The notes under the pieces were generated by a model. It saw only the letters and a program-made list of their open reading frames with translations. It was not told the origin of the DNA and made no database searches. Below, piece after piece: positions 10,870 to 22,602 of a DNA stretch of 64,000 nucleotides. Positions within the stretch are counted from its first letter, which is position 1. Every line of letters starts with the position of its first letter. Origin of the DNA: Heloderma charlesbogerti (taxonomy: Eukaryota > Chordata > Lepidosauria > Squamata > Helodermatidae); assembly GCA_026122225.1 (NCBI GenBank), contig JANEZZ010000806.1, positions 529,501 to 593,500 on the forward strand, in the 5' to 3' direction. Both the position numbers and the translations under genes were made by a program.

Positions 10870-11982
10870 TTCAGTAACATTTTTTTCAGACAAGCTAATT
10901 TTAAGACAGCAGAAGTTTTCATATGTTACAGCTTACTTCTTCAGATACAGAAGTGCAACTGAAGGGTAAGTGAGAATTGCAGACATTGTCTAATTAAAAC
11001 ACACTCTCATTCCTGGAGCACAAAACATTTCTGAATAAAACACACATGAAAAATACTCTGAGAGAGAAATAACATTTTGTAGTATGTATGAAGTGTTTGC
11101 AGTCATACTGGCAGAGTGCATGCCAGGCCTTTTTGCAAAGTTAAACAGATGTGGAGTGCAATATTACCTTAGAGTTTTATTACTTGGTCTTATAAACTGG
11201 TTTTTAAGATTTTGATTTTTATATAGTCAAGCGCATGTGTTTTGATCCTCAGGATTGTTGAGCCCTTGTGACTGTGCTGAGATTTATTGTTTGGCTTTCT
11301 TTTTTTAACCATGCCTATACAGAATTATGGGCTAGCTGCCCTTGTGCCATAAAACTGCTGTTACTGCTACTAAAACTTGGAGTCAATATCTTCGACAGTT
11401 TCTCCAGAACTCTGGAAGCACTGATCAGTTTTGTTCATCTAGGGCTGGCCTGCTGAGAAAACAAAACTCTGGTTCCCCTCTCCTTTCCAAAAGTTGATAC
11501 TGCCATCATTGTTCTTGGATCCTTTCAGACTATGGCCTTCTCCTTGCTGCCCCCTTCTCAATTCAACACTTCCACCCAAGGACATTTGAATCCTCTGCCA
11601 TGCTTGCCAAAGCTTCCTGTTTCTCTGCCTCTCTCCTGTTGTCCCAATGGGCCAGTGACTGATTTTATTACCCAGGTATCACAGCTACTCAAGGAACGTG
11701 GGGGCCTTGCGTAAGAGAGGAAGGGCCTGATGAGTGGCCAGGAGGCATATGCATTCTGTGCCCAAGGCTAGCCATAGAAAGAGAAAGAAATGCAAAGGGC
11801 TCCATTTAGCCCTATGCTGATTTCCAAGTAGGATTGTTCCCTTCCCTTACCTAGAAAGTTGGGGCACTCAGTATTCTGCTCACAGGCTGCAGAAGAATGC
11901 GATGGAGACACGTGTGGTTCAGAGCTCCCTGCACTTGCTCCTCCTTTTCACCATTGCAACTTGTTTGTTCACAAGCCTCTTA
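10870..11982. other. Unique sequence, no feature seen
   Basis: About 1.1 kb without recognised repeats or coding domains. Confidence 0.45.
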
Positions 11983-12348
11983 CTCTGGCCTAAGGATGTA
12001 CGAATCCCTTACCTGGTTCTGGTCAGGGCATCTGCTGGGGGGGGGGGGAGGCGATCCATTCCTCCCTCTGGAATCCTTGATGGTGAGAGGAAGGTGATCC
12101 AGTCCTCCCCCCCGGAATCCTGCCTGGCTGGCTCCGCTCCGCGGCCATGCCGCAGAGCCGCCAGCCGGGCCAATCCACAGCAGGGCCTCCAGCCGCTGCC
12201 GGGCTGGTGCGGATGCAAATGGCATCCTGCGTAGAGGATGCCATTTGTGTCCCTACGATAGCCTGTGATAGGCTATGTAAATATTTACGTAGCCTATCAT
12301 GGCTAAAGCAGGGATGCAAATGGCGGCCGCTACGCATTTGCGCCCCTG

Positions 12349-12877
12349 TGTCAGGGTGGACACTGAGCCCATAGAACCTCAGAGCAGTTCTAATTATGAG
12401 GAGGAATAGCCGTCCGTGGGAGAGGAGCGCGCTCATCCCTCCCAGGCCCTGCAGCTGGCAGAGATTCGTCCTGCCAGCATTCCAGACATAGATAGCAGTC
12501 CTGGGAGTGAAAGAGCGTGGGAGGATGCCTGGCTGGATGCTCAATGCAGACTCAAAGAGCGACGAGCTATGGAGGGTGCGGAAAGGAGGCGTAGCGCCCG
12601 TTTGGTGCGCAAGCAACGGTCACGTCCAGAGGACCCAAGGGAAAAGGGGAGGGACTCTCCCTAGCCCATAAGTTTAGGGTCTGCAAGTGATTCTCGTTCA
12701 AACGGGGACCAACTGTGTCCAACCCGGGGCATAGGTAACTCTGCTGTTCATAGCTTAGTCGCTGGTGATAGAGTTATGAAGTTGTAAAAGGAATAAAGCC
12801 TTGAAAAGAATCCTTTGCCTGTGTCTGGAGTTGGCTACTGGAGTAGACTAAAAGAGGCCGGCTAGGGCCCCCTGACA
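12349..12877 (+). mobile_element. Solo LTR of a Ty3/Gypsy element
   Basis: This 529-bp unit starts TGTCAGG, ends CCTGACA, and has a 5-bp duplication CCCTG on both sides (12344-12348 and 12878-12882). It matches the 533-bp LTR at 29994-30526 in the opposite orientation. A polyadenylation signal AATAAA lies near 12792. The LTR carries an 82-codon open frame (12416-12664) that corresponds residue by residue to the end of the pol-derived frame in the other LTR. It formed by recombination between two LTRs after insertion into hAT copy B. Confidence 0.9.
12416..12664 (+). pseudogene. LTR-resident C-terminal tail of a Gypsy frame
   Basis: The 82-codon frame reads HPSQALQLAEIRPASIPDID in its first part and has a basic stretch (RRSARLVRKQR) before ending in RDSP. 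The minus-strand Gypsy copy has a matching tail (HPSQAQQPAEIPPASIPEID ... RISP) in its own LTR, where it runs on from the internal region. In the parent element the polyprotein therefore appears to have ended inside the 3' LTR. As a solo LTR this one cannot express that protein. The tail's role is unknown; it is acidic then basic. Confidence 0.6.
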
Positions 12878-13535
12878 CCCTGCTCTTTGCCATGATAGGC
12901 TACGTAAGTATTTATGTAGCCTATCATGGTAAAGGCAGCCACTCAAATGGCGGCTGCTATGCCATTTGCGTGGCCGCCTTTACCGTGATAGGCTATGTAA
13001 ATACTTATGTAGCCTATCACAGCAAAGAGCAGGGGTGCAAATGGCATAGCGGCCGCCATTTGCATCCCTGATCTTTGCTGTGATAGGCTATGTAAATACT
13101 TAGGTAGCCTATCACGGCTGCTTGCAAGGACACAAATGGCGGCCGCTATGACAGCTGCCATTTGCGGACATGGCAGCCTGGCAGCGGCCAGCTGGGAGAC
13201 CAGCCGGAGCCGCCACCGGAGCTGCTGCCGCCACCACCGCATCTGCCCCAGGTAAGCTCCATCCCGGGGGGATTCTGCGGGGTGATGTGGGGCAGGAGGC
13301 CGTTCCACCATGGATTCTGGGGGGCCGGATTCTAAAGAATCCAGCCTCACTGAAGTTTGTGGCAGAATTCTTTGACATCTCTACTCTGGCCCAGACAATG
13401 GAGGTGGTGAGGAGGTAGATGCAACTACCTATTTGCTTACTGGCTCTGTGCCTGTCAAGAAAGCAAATGGTAGCAATGATGAAAAAGAGAATGAAGAGCA
13501 AGAGCAGCTGGTGACAATGGTGATGAGAGGGACAC

Positions 13536-13880
13536 TGTAACATATGCCTCTTATATTAATGTATGTTTTATATTGTTACATTTAACCCAGGTAAGATAGG
13601 GTTAATAGTATGCCAGAGAGTGAGTGACAGGTGGGAGGGGCCTGTATGTGTGTGGGGATTTTAAGGTTATATAAGGAATGAATTGACAGTTAGAAGTCAG
13701 ATAGGGCATTAGGGATTGTGGAAGCAACATCTACTTAGTGGGGGTTGTGGATAGGATTTTAGAACGGGTAAAGTAGGTTGGGAAGTTAGGAACAAGCACT
13801 GATTAATAATAAGAAGTTATAACTCTTTTGTTAAATAAATTGTTATTTATTTGTTTTTAAAAATCTTTGGAACCCGAAGA
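13536..13880 (+). mobile_element. Putative LTR-like sequence
   Basis: Features in promoter-to-polyA order: TGTAACATATGCC at the left, a TATA-like TTATATAAGG at about 13668, and AAATAAATTGTTATTTATTT at about 13835-13855, followed by CTTTGGAACCCGAAGAG. The arrangement resembles an ERV/Gypsy LTR, but I found no second copy, matching end or target duplication. Could be chance. Confidence 0.3.
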
Positions 13881-15075
13881 GAGTAAAAGGGCTGAAGCTT
13901 GTGGGGCAGTGGGTACAGCTGTCCCAAAGTGAAAACAGGCATTCCTGAGGGGTTTGGTTCTCAGTCAGTTTCAGAGGAGGAGGCTGGGGAAAAGGTGGAA
14001 CTCAAGAAGGAACACCACAGATACACTGAGAGAGGGGTGTCTTGCCAAGGGCCCTCAAAAACGTGGAGCTGGCACTATACATGGGTCATGTGTTCCCCAT
14101 TCTTGTTTTGACAAAGAAGCCAAAGTTTGGGCCACTAAAACCCATTGCATATGAAGGATACAAATTCCACTGTGAATATTCAGATATCTCTCCATGTATT
14201 TGGTCCAGTTGTAATGCTGCTTCCTGCTCTCTGTTGATTATCTACTGTTAGTAATGAAATCTTCATTTCCTTTAATAATAACTTTAAAAGCTACTGCTGG
14301 GTTTTTGAGGCTTTATCATTTCTTTTCTGTGCAGACAGGACTTCCGAAATTATGATGTCCTTGCTGGGCTACAAAGATAGTTGAGGGTAGAATATTTCAA
14401 AGGCAATTTTAATGAAAGGGAAATACTGACAGGGAGAACACAGTGCATTGTGACACCGTAGTTCTGTTCAATTTTACATTTAAACTAAGGGGCTGATCAT
14501 AATTTATTCTGTCAAAGAAGTGACCTATAAGTAAAGACGAGAAAAAATATTACTTGATGATGAAAGGCCCTAAGAAGTATTCTCTACAGTTGTGTCAGTG
14601 CTACATAATGCAGCATATGTAGCATAAGCCAAAGCGTTTGAAATGTCTTCTAATTATGTGTGGACTCCAGACTACAGGGTCTTGAGGTAAGCACACAGTG
14701 AATTCCAATGATAGGACGTTCTACCAGACATCCGATTGACAGCCTTCTGACTGTGTACTTGATGTATACTAGAAAGACTGAGTCAGCAGTGTTGAGGCAC
14801 CACGAAAGAGTATTACATGCCCACCAACGTTTCACAGATAGATGTGTTTGTCTTACCAGTTCTCACAACAACAATCACCACTGCTTGAGCTTCGCCTTCT
14901 TTTCTGCCTGCTGAAGACTGTATTGATGTACTTTGCGACAGCCTGCTCTACGTTGGCTTAAGAATGTTTTAAAAACTGGAGAATGTTTAATCAAACCTTT
15001 ACTTTCATCATGGATCTAAGTGTAATTAATAGCTGCAACTCAAGACACACTTAGCAACGTGTACCATTCTAGAGA
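13881..15075. other. Unique sequence, no feature seen
   Basis: No repeat or gene was recognised. Open frames of 60-70 codons lack motifs. Confidence 0.4.
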
Positions 15076-15083
15076 AGTGGAAG

Positions 15084-15834
15084 TAGGGATGTTAGAGAAT
15101 TCCACGATGGATCTTGGTGAGGCCAAATGCCAGTGCATTCAGCCCCCGAAATCCATCACAGAACGAAGCCCCTGCCCCCCCGATGCATGAAAGGTGCGTG
15201 GGACGAAGTCCCTGCCGCCCCCAACCCACAAAAAGCATGTGAAACAGAGCACTTACCTGCTTCCGTCCGCGTTGCTTTGCAAATGGCGGCTGTCCTGCGG
15301 CCGCCATTTGCTTCCTCTTCATAGCCGTGATAGGCTATGTAAATACTTACGTAGCCTATCACGGCTAACACAGGGATGCCATTTGCGTCCCTGTGGAGGC
15401 TGTGATAGGCTACGTAAGTATTTACGTAGCCTATCACGGCAGGGGGGGAAAAACTCCAGTGTATGTAAATGGCAGCGGCTACCGCCATTTGCGTATGCTG
15501 GGTTTCTTTCCCCCTGCCGTGATAGGCTATGTAAATATTTATGTAGCCTATCACGGCTAACTACAGGGACGCAAATGGCAGCGGCTACGACAGCCGCCAT
15601 TTGCATCCCTGCAGGGCTGCCCAGCGGCCGGATGTCCGGTTGCGGGTGGCCAGAGCCAGCCGGTGGCTCCACAGCTTGGCCACGGAATGGAGCCGGCCGG
15701 GCAGGATTCCAGGGGGGAGGACCTGGATCAGATCGCCTCCCCCCCCTGTCGAGGATTCCAGGGGGAGGGACGGAGTGCCTCCCCCCCCAGCAGAAACAGA
15801 ACGGAATGGAAGGTAAGTGTTCCATCCATCCCTA
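15084..15834 (-). mobile_element. TAGGGATG hAT-like element, copy G
   Basis: The termini are TAGGGATGTTAGAGAATT and CCATCCATCCCTA. A perfect 8-bp duplication AGTGGAAG flanks it (15076-15083 and 15835-15842). Three hairpins of the GTGATAGGCTACGTAAGTA type are at about 15327-15365, 15402-15440 and 15516-15555, with CAAATGGCGGCTG and CGCCATTTGC blocks between them. Orientation is reversed relative to copies B and E. Outward donor-like sites are at 15251-15259 (minus) and 15811-15819 (plus). No transposase frame; long frames over it are by-products of the repeats. Confidence 0.9.
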
Positions 15835-15842
15835 AGTGGAAG

Positions 15843-16990
15843 GGGAGCAGTTCACTGACAGTTTGTATCCATGTATGTGCATTGGTGCGCAGGTGAACTA
15901 GAGGGAAGATGCATTCCCCTAGGGTTGGACCCAGATTTATGTTGGATCAATGGTGCTGATAGAAGTGGACTTTCCCACCCTCTCCTTCCCATCGCAGCCC
16001 CTCCAGCACCCTGAACATGCTACACAGAGACTAGAGTTAGGAGAACCTGCTGAATGGGGTGAGCTGTGGTGTGTGTGTGGGGGGGGGGGTGAGGAAGGGA
16101 AGATCCCCAAAATTGGGCAGAGGGACATTCTGTGAGCAGAGCTCTTCTCCTCACAGATCCTGAATCCAACCCCAGAAATTTAACATGTAGTGATCCGGAC
16201 AGGACTATCTGAAACACTACATGTGGCATTAACCAATATGTTAAGAGGCATCCCCAATTACTTCTCAAAATATAATACATGAAACAGAGTTTTACTAGGG
16301 CTAGATTCCAGAAACATGGGATTGTTCCTATTATAGGGACATTTGGAGCATGATAATACACAGATTTCAAATACTTTTTTAATTCCTAAGTAATGTACAG
16401 TATGTACCAGTTAAGTCAGTTTGAAGAAGACTTCGTGTGTGCACTTATGATGTCGGCTTTGTGTGTGTTTGATATAAGTGATTGTCTCTGTGTAGGCATA
16501 TATAGGTGGCATGGGACCACCCCTGACACCTCCCCCAACATCCCCATGTGCGCCAGCTCCTCCCCCCCCCCACTCCAGTCCCAACTGTCATGCTTTCAGT
16601 GTGAAGGCCTGAAGGGATATTTTCAGCTAAATGTGCTTAGAATATTCCTTCAGACCTTTACACTTAATCCACAGTCTCTTGTGGGAATGGGGGACGTTGG
16701 GGCGGGGCTTATGTGTGTGTCCCTGCTGCCCTCTTCTTATGTTCACAGCAAATGCCTAAAGAGGGTTACACACAGGAACACCTTGGAAGTTCCTATTTCC
16801 AGTGTCTTTCCATATGAAACATTAGAAGTAATACATCACTGAAAAGCAGATATGGTGAGGGTTACTGCAATAAGCACTTCAGAGGCTCTCTGCATATACA
16901 CACAGAGCAATTTGCGAACTGGTTTCTCATGGTGTAAAAGAGAGCGCATGTGGATTAAATATCTAGCTGGCTCAGCCAATCATGTAGGGC
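15843..16990. other. Unique sequence, no feature seen
   Basis: Contains a GT/G run near 16068-16091 and a poly-C tract near 16560. The 149-codon frame at 16393-16842 shows no domain that I recognise and is probably chance. Confidence 0.4.
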
Positions 16991-16994
16991 TTTC

Positions 16995-17275
16995 CCATTA
17001 TTATTATTATTATTAAATTATTATTAAATTTATTAATCGCCCATCTGGCTGGTCACCCAGCCACTCTGGGCGATGTACAACATACAATAAAACAGTTTAA
17101 AACAATAAAATTCTACAGTAAAAACATTTTCTAAAATGCCCTAACCCACCCCAAATGCCTGCCTGAACAACCACGTTTTTAATGCACGACGGAAGCTCAT
17201 TAAAGAGAGGGCACGGTAGAGTTCCCTAGGGAGGGAGTTCCACAGAGTGGGGGCCACCATAGAAAAGGCCCTTCT
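16995..17275 (-). mobile_element. LINE 3' end (L2/CR1-like), minus strand
   Basis: An (ATT)n tail at the left is followed by the CACCCAGCCACTCTGGGCG block shared with the 0.8-kb copy. On the minus strand, about 17272-17141 translates as the C-terminal end of a LINE polyprotein: RRAFSMVAPTLWNSLPREL, then RRALKTWLFRQAFG. The AFS-VAP-LWN-LP pattern matches the end of the L2 protein at 49.1-49.5 kb. It is 5'-truncated and inactive. Confidence 0.75.
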
Positions 17276-17686
17276 GATTGCTACAGTCCTGGCAGGGTGC
17301 TGATTGGGTGGGAAAGACTCACACAGTTGGCGCACTCACATGGTTGCTTAATCCACATCTAGTCCAAGCAGCATGGAATTGTGTGCCATGGGGAAGTCAC
17401 TCACCTGACGCCGGATGGATGTGTGAAGAGCACGTAGATGTGCACGGTATGTGTGGTAGGAAGCACAACACTATCCAGTAAGCTCAGTTAACCAGCATGG
17501 TAAGTGAGCTCTGTGCTTTGTCAAGTGCATTGATGGAGGTAAAAAAGCATTAAAGAAGTTAAAAAGCTAAAAAAAATTCTGAAGAAAAATGCCACTTTGA
17601 AATCTCATGTCCAAGTCTAGCAATCTTTCCCAGTGATAGCAATTACATACAAATCCATAAAAAAACTAACTTCTTTTGAAGTCATC
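17276..17686. other. Unique sequence, no feature seen
   Basis: No repeat or gene was recognised. Confidence 0.35.
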
Positions 17687-17689
17687 AAA

Positions 17690-17802
17690 GGGCACAATCC
17701 AGTGCATGTTTATCCTATGCATGTTTAGACAATTTAGACTGGCTGGAGAATGCTGGGAATTATAGGACTTCTTTCTGTCTAAACATTCATAGGATTGCCC
17801 CC
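17690..17802. mobile_element. PIF/Harbinger-like palindromic MITE
   Basis: Starts GGGCACAATCC and ends AGGATTGCCCCC, with CATGTTTAGACA and TGTCTAAACATTCAT as arms. TAA follows the right end and CAA precedes the left, a slightly decayed TWA target duplication. Same family as 27585-27718. Confidence 0.65.
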
Positions 17803-17805
17803 TAA

Positions 17806-18554
17806 ATCTCATTAAAGGTAGGACACCCAATGCATTCTAGATGGTAACATGCTAGGTTCAGTGGCCAGGACACTACAGGACACTGTAGAAATTGTACTTT
17901 CAAGTAAACAGTTTATTCCCCTAGAGGTTGATAAAATTAATCCAGGGTAAGACAACCTGGAAAAGTAGTCAGGGCAATATTATTCTCTTTAATCTGCACT
18001 GTCAATTTTGTGAATGTGAAAGTTTCCAAGAAGGCCACAGATGTCAGGACAGTGGTAACAAGAAGATGTTGGGAGTACAGGAACCTAGTTATAATGAAGA
18101 GGTAATAGCAGAAGGGGAAAGCATGGATGATGTCTCAGTTTGACATATCTGTGAAAAGTTTGTGACCATTCCAGATGAAAGACTGAAAATGTGAAGTGTT
18201 ATTATGACAAGTGACTGACATGCTCTTTCATGGAGGGGCTGCCAGGTAACAGAGTAATTCAAATTCAGTAAGCAACTGCAAAATTAAATTTTTATATGGT
18301 AATGGAAAAAAAATGCAGTGCACATTGTTATTTTGCTTTTTCTTTAATTATAAGTAGTGAAAAGGCATCATTTCATTTAAGGAATTCTAGCCATTACATA
18401 CTTAGTATGCTTAGTATGCTTAGTATGCTCATGCTTAGTTGATTAGACCTATGAAGAGTTTTGTGTAGAGGATTTGGATTACAATTAGAAAATTCTGTGT
18501 AATTTCTCCCCTAGGGCTTAACACTGTAGGATCAGTCCAAACCAACAATTCTAA
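17806..18554. other. Mostly unique sequence
   Basis: Only a short tandem repeat, three units of TTAGTATGC (about 18400-18429), was noticed. Confidence 0.4.
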
Positions 18555-18690
18555 TTCAGATTTATTGTTATTACTTATATAACACTTTTAACATGCAATT
18601 CACTTTGTGCTCTTTATCTTGCTTATCTTCATAGCAGCCCTAAGAAACAGATCACCATTATTCCTATTTTACTAGTGGAGCAAAATAATC
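18555..18690 (+). repeat. MIR/CORE-SINE-like fragment
   Basis: The stretch CTTATCTTCATAGCAGCCCT, then ACCATTATTCCTATTTTAC, follows the order of the MIR-type core (CTCACAACAACCCT..., ATTATTCCCATTTTACA). It is old and truncated, with a poly-C tract after it (18720-18731). Confidence 0.45.
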
Positions 18691-19089
18691 TTTTCCATCC
18701 AGTGAGTTCATGGTTGCATCCCCCCCCCCCCGGGTTTGTATGTGTACATTGCATTGGGTAGGTCGTCAAAGAGTACGTGGGAAGCATGTGACAAAGCACA
18801 ATGGAATAGTCCAAGGATGAAGCTAGTTGATCAGAAGGAAGGACAGGGTAGAATCACCAAGCAGGAGTATAGGTCGGAGTTGGCCTGAGGGTCAAACCAG
18901 AAATCAAGATCAGAGAGAGAGGGGGAGGGAGGGAGAGAGCCTTTCTGCATGCCCGGAGCAACAGAGGAGAACTGCTGCTGACTTGACAGTGTGTCCAGGT
19001 GTCTTTAGGCCTCTTATGCAGTGTCCTACAGAAACTAATCAATGGGATCAAACTCTTGAAGCAGGGCTTGCTTTGGAACACAGAAGACT

Positions 19090-19336
19090 ATGGTTAGTAT
19101 CCAAAATTGGCAGTGTGCCAGCACTCATTAGGTTGCACTAGTGGGAATGACCCAGAGTGCAATAAGAAACTAGTGCTTCCTACAGCAAGCCCAGAATTGG
19201 GCAGGTCAGCAGAGCTCCCTTCAGCAAGCTCTGTTGACTTGTTCTATTCTGGAAGTGCTAGTGTAGTCTAGTTTCCTGTTGCACTCATGGTAATTCCTGC
19301 CAGCACAAGGGCTGCTTTGGATACTGCCCCTAGAGC
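19090..19336. mobile_element. Harbinger-like MITE with (GGC)AGTATCCA ends
   Basis: The left part (TTAGTATCCAAAATTGGCAG) and right end (GCTTTGGATACTGCCCCTAG) are inverted. Internal blocks GAAACTAGTGCTTCCTACAG and GGTCAGCAGAGCTCCCTT match 34023-34311, where the ends and TAA duplication are clear. Confidence 0.6.
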
Positions 19337-19345
19337 ACTGTGTTT

Positions 19346-20814
19346 CAGGCCTTTTCTGTGGCTGCAGTGCTGAAATCCAAAGGCAAATGGTTCAAGACGC
19401 TTTCCTCCAGGCCAGACAGTGTGTGTGTGCGCATGTTCATGTGTACCTTCCAATACTAAGTTAACCCCTTTATCCTGAAACTGGAAAGAGTATTGTACTG
19501 ACCTTCATTTGAAAAGTACAGGTAAGGGAGGGAGTCAAACAGGATGCTGAAAGATAATAGATAGCTTGCTAATCATCACCTCCAGGAAACAAAAAGTACT
19601 AGCAACTAACCTTCCCTTTTGAAGTCCCCTTGGGTTAACTTTTTTTTTCTTGGCGGCCCAGTGAATATACATATCCAGTATGACACTGGCCAGACACTGA
19701 ATGCCACACCAGAAAAAAGAATGATCCACAATACAATGGTACAACTTTGGTTTATTAATCAATATTCTTACCTTTAAAAGAATATGTGTCACGTATATTG
19801 CTCTAGGACTAATTATCTATCTGGAATTTGGCCTCACATAGATACCAGATGTTCCAAAGAAACTGTAATTGTTCTAGTAATAGCTTAAGCTTTTCAGCAG
19901 TTCACTCGTATGAACTCCCAAAAATAAAACCAGCACTTACTTCAGGCTCATTACTCAATTGAAATAATTATTTTAATTCTTTCATACATAATACATAATG
20001 TGCAGCATACATTTCCATATCAAGAGGAATCTTGTTTGAGAAAAGGCTTCTGCTGCCTTGTTATCACAATACTGTCATTGTTACAAAACCGTAGGAGGTG
20101 TGTATGAAAAAGTTACGGCTGCTGAGCAACTATCACTGCACAATTTAATTTCTAGGCTTAAAAATGGAACAAAGGCAACATCCAGCATCAACAATCACTG
20201 GGTAATTGCTGTGCTTCAGTAAGAGAATTGTATTCTGTAATGAGAATTTTTCAATATAAGGTCTGTGATGTTGTATTAATTTTCTAATATGTATTTGATT
20301 TGAATTTTACTCTGTTTCTTTGGACTCCCTTGGATCTTTATAATATCATCTCTGGAAGCCAGCCATGTGAGCACGACAAAGAGATTTTTTTTTCCAAACA
20401 GGATGAAAAGTATTGAAGAACGTGATTCATATTTTATATAAAAAAAGATTTTGGAATATACACTAGTCCTGGAGTTGTCCATGGACAGAATCATATTACT
20501 GTGTACAATCCTTGAACTCAATATTTTAAGAAGGTTTTGACTTTGGAGGTGGTCAGACTTTTTCTTCTTCTCTGGCGGTCACTTCTAAGTTCTAAGCCAA
20601 GCATTTGAGGAGGCCAACAAGAGTGAAAATTACAATTTGCACCATTATTGTGGCGCTCTATTTTATAATGAGGATGTTCTTGTCTCATGGTAGGTCAACT
20701 TTCGAGCTTCCTTACTCAGGGACAGTAAGAGACCAAATTACAATGTATATCAGGAAGAGGTGCATGTAGCTTTATTCTGGGTGGAGCAAGGGCCAAGGGC
20801 ACAGGCCTATGATT
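19346..20814. other. Unique AT-rich sequence
   Basis: About 1.5 kb without recognised repeats. Short CA runs occur near 19420. No coding domain was recognised. Confidence 0.4.
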
Positions 20815-21436
20815 TGATGTACTTATTTTTATTTAAAATTATTTTTAGGATGCCTTTAAGTCTGAGTACAAGCTAGCAAACCCCATACAAAACAGATACA
20901 CTAAAAAAATCAATAAATACATATTCAATACAAATTCAACAAAAATGGAGGTTACCAGTAAAAATTCAATAAAAACAGAAGATAAAAACAGCAGCCCAAA
21001 GACTATGGAAAGGTGAGCAAAAACAGGTGGGTCTTCAGAGTTTTTCTGAAGACCTGCAAAGGGGGGAGGGGTTGATGAACCCCCAATGGAATCTGATTCC
21101 AGAGGTGTGAGGCCACCACTGAGAAAACTCTCTTCTTTGTATTTCCCAGTCTAACTACCCCTAGCAGCGAGCAGGTGAGATGACCTCTGCTGTGCGTGCA
21201 GGCTTGTATGGAAGAAGCAGTCCTTCAAGTCACTTGGGCCGAATTTGGGCTCAGATATGCACTGGCAGCCAGTGCAACTGATGCAGTATTGATGTCATAT
21301 GAGCTAGCTGCCCAGCACCCAGTAATATCTGAGCTGCCATATTCTACACCAGGTGAAGTTTCTGAACCATCTTTAAAGGCGGCTCCAGATAGGGTGTATT
21401 ACAGTACTCCAGCCTGGATTATTCACCAGAGAGTGA
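20815..21436 (-). mobile_element. LINE-derived 3' region, minus strand, degraded
   Basis: The left edge is T/A-rich tail-like sequence. Further on, the AGGTGGGTCTTCAGAG, AGAGGTGTGAGGCCACCACT and CTGGCAGCCAGTGCAACTGA blocks parallel the 0.8-1.5 kb copy (GAGTTCCACAGAGTGGGGGC, GGTAACCAGTGCAACTCC). The 3' part has TACAGTACTCCAGCCTGG, matching the TACTCCAGTGTTTTGG region there. Heavily diverged and non-coding. Confidence 0.5.
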
Positions 21437-22043
21437 GTAACTGAGACAAGATATTATTTTGCCAGGCAATACAACTCTGTAGACCCAAGACCGCACATCA
21501 GTTTTTTTGTCTTCTGTGTTGCCATTGGTCAGATGTCTTCCAGCCATGAAGGTGGATAAGGAGATCATCAACAGAAAGAAAGAATAAGGAATGATAGGAG
21601 AACCCCTTTTTCATAGTTAAAATGTTACAGACAGATGAACCTCGAAGTAGAGTTTGGACCGGATGAATCCAGAGATCCTTCCAGTTTTTTTAATGGAAAA
21701 AAGAAATGCATATGATGAAAACCCTTGCATGGGTGACTGCTTGCCTGGCAAGGCGTCTTTCCAGCAGTACTAAAAAACTGATACCCAGCAGCAGATACAA
21801 AACCTATGGAATACAATACCTATATAGTAGCAAGGCACCAAGAGGGTCTGTATCTCCCTAATACTATGACACTGGATGGGTTTCTTCAAATTAATGATTT
21901 CTGGGGAAACAAACTAACTCATGCTGGAAGTGGTAGGTGCTCAAAGTGAGGCAGTTTAGAGAGGCATGCCACTAATGTTAAACCTGACTCTTTGAAGGAA
22001 GCTCCTTTCTGATGGCACTAAAAGCAGGCAGTAGTGCTCTAAA

Positions 22044-22384
22044 GCAGCAATGGCCAACGTGTTGAACCAATAGCCAGGTGTGGCCTTTGGTGGCCCTAAT
22101 AATTCAATTACATTCTGGTAAAACTTCTTCTCACAGTTTCATTCAGAAATAAATGAAAACTGTTTTCAAATGTGTGTGAACGATTCCATCTATAAATGTG
22201 TCATGGCTCTTTGGGCTTTGTATGTAACCCTCCAGCCATGAGCTGTGAAGCCTCTACCAACAGATGGTGTCAGCTTTATTGTAGAGACTGTGCATGAAGG
22301 GTGGTGTGATAAAATACACTCCTGGTCCCTGGACTACTGTCTGGGAGAACTAAATGACCCTCAGGTGGTTAGGTGGCCATCATT
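22044..22384. mobile_element. Possible hAT-like element
   Basis: The left end has AGCAATGGCCAACGTG and the right end GGTGGCCATCATTGCT. The 8-mers GCTCTAAA (22036-22043) and GCTCTGAA (22385-22392) match at 7 of 8 positions. The exact edge is ambiguous because the terminal repeats overlap the candidate duplication. Confidence 0.4.
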
Positions 22385-22467
22385 GCTCTGAAGTCCTATT
22401 TCAAATTTGTTTAAAATTAAAACTCATCCTTCACAATTCTCCTTCACCCCATCTTTTTCATCTAGAG

Positions 22468-22602
22468 CAGGAGTATGCGACCGGATGCTGTCTAGATGTT
22501 TTGGACTGAGACTTCCATAATCCCTGACCATTGGCCATGCTAGATGGGGCTGATGGGTGTTGTAGTCCAAAACATTTGGAGGGCACCAAGTTGCCTACCC
22601 TG
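22468..22602. mobile_element. Palindromic hAT-type MITE
   Basis: Foldback with arms CTAGATGTTTTGGACTGAGA and TGTAGTCCAAAACATTTGG around a GACCATTGGCCATG centre. The ends are CAGGAGTATGC and GCCTACCCTG. The flanks ATCTAGAG (22460-22467) and ATCTAGAC (22603-22610) are a 7/8 duplication. Close in sequence to 23888-24022. Confidence 0.7.

Larger units (their letters stand above)
11991..13383 (+). mobile_element. TAGGGATG hAT-like element, copy B, split by a solo LTR
   Basis: The left end is TAAGGATGTACGAA and the right end TTTGACATCTCTA. A perfect 8-bp duplication CTCTGGCC flanks it (11983-11990 and 13384-13391). It holds four hairpins of the GATAGGCTACGTAAATA type near 12261-12303, 12892-12930, 12985-13022 and 13079-13115, each about 38-40 bp with nearly perfect arms, separated by GCAAATGGCGGC blocks and their complements. 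Outward donor-like sites are near 12008-12014 (minus) and 13249-13257 (plus). Without the inserted LTR and its duplication it would be about 859 bp. It has no transposase frame. Confidence 0.88.

Noticed and set aside
12023..12616. 197-codon minus-strand open frame
   Set aside because: It runs across hAT copy B and into the antisense side of the solo LTR, crossing the insertion boundary at 12349. It has no domain and is a chance frame over GC-rich repeats.
12261..13115. CRISPR-like array: regularly recurring palindromic repeats with unlike spacers in copy B
   Set aside because: The repeats are perfect inverted repeats inside a bounded hAT-like element in a vertebrate genome, with variable spacing and no cas genes.
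15194..15835. 213-codon plus-strand frame with repeated RDRLCKYLRSLSR-like peptides
   Set aside because: The peptide repetition is a translation of the GATAGGCTACGTAAATA hairpins of copy G; similar peptides appear on both strands and in all copies, so it is a palindrome by-product, not a repeat protein.
16393..16842. 149-codon plus-strand frame
   Set aside because: No recognised domain, no splice context and no second copy; taken as chance.
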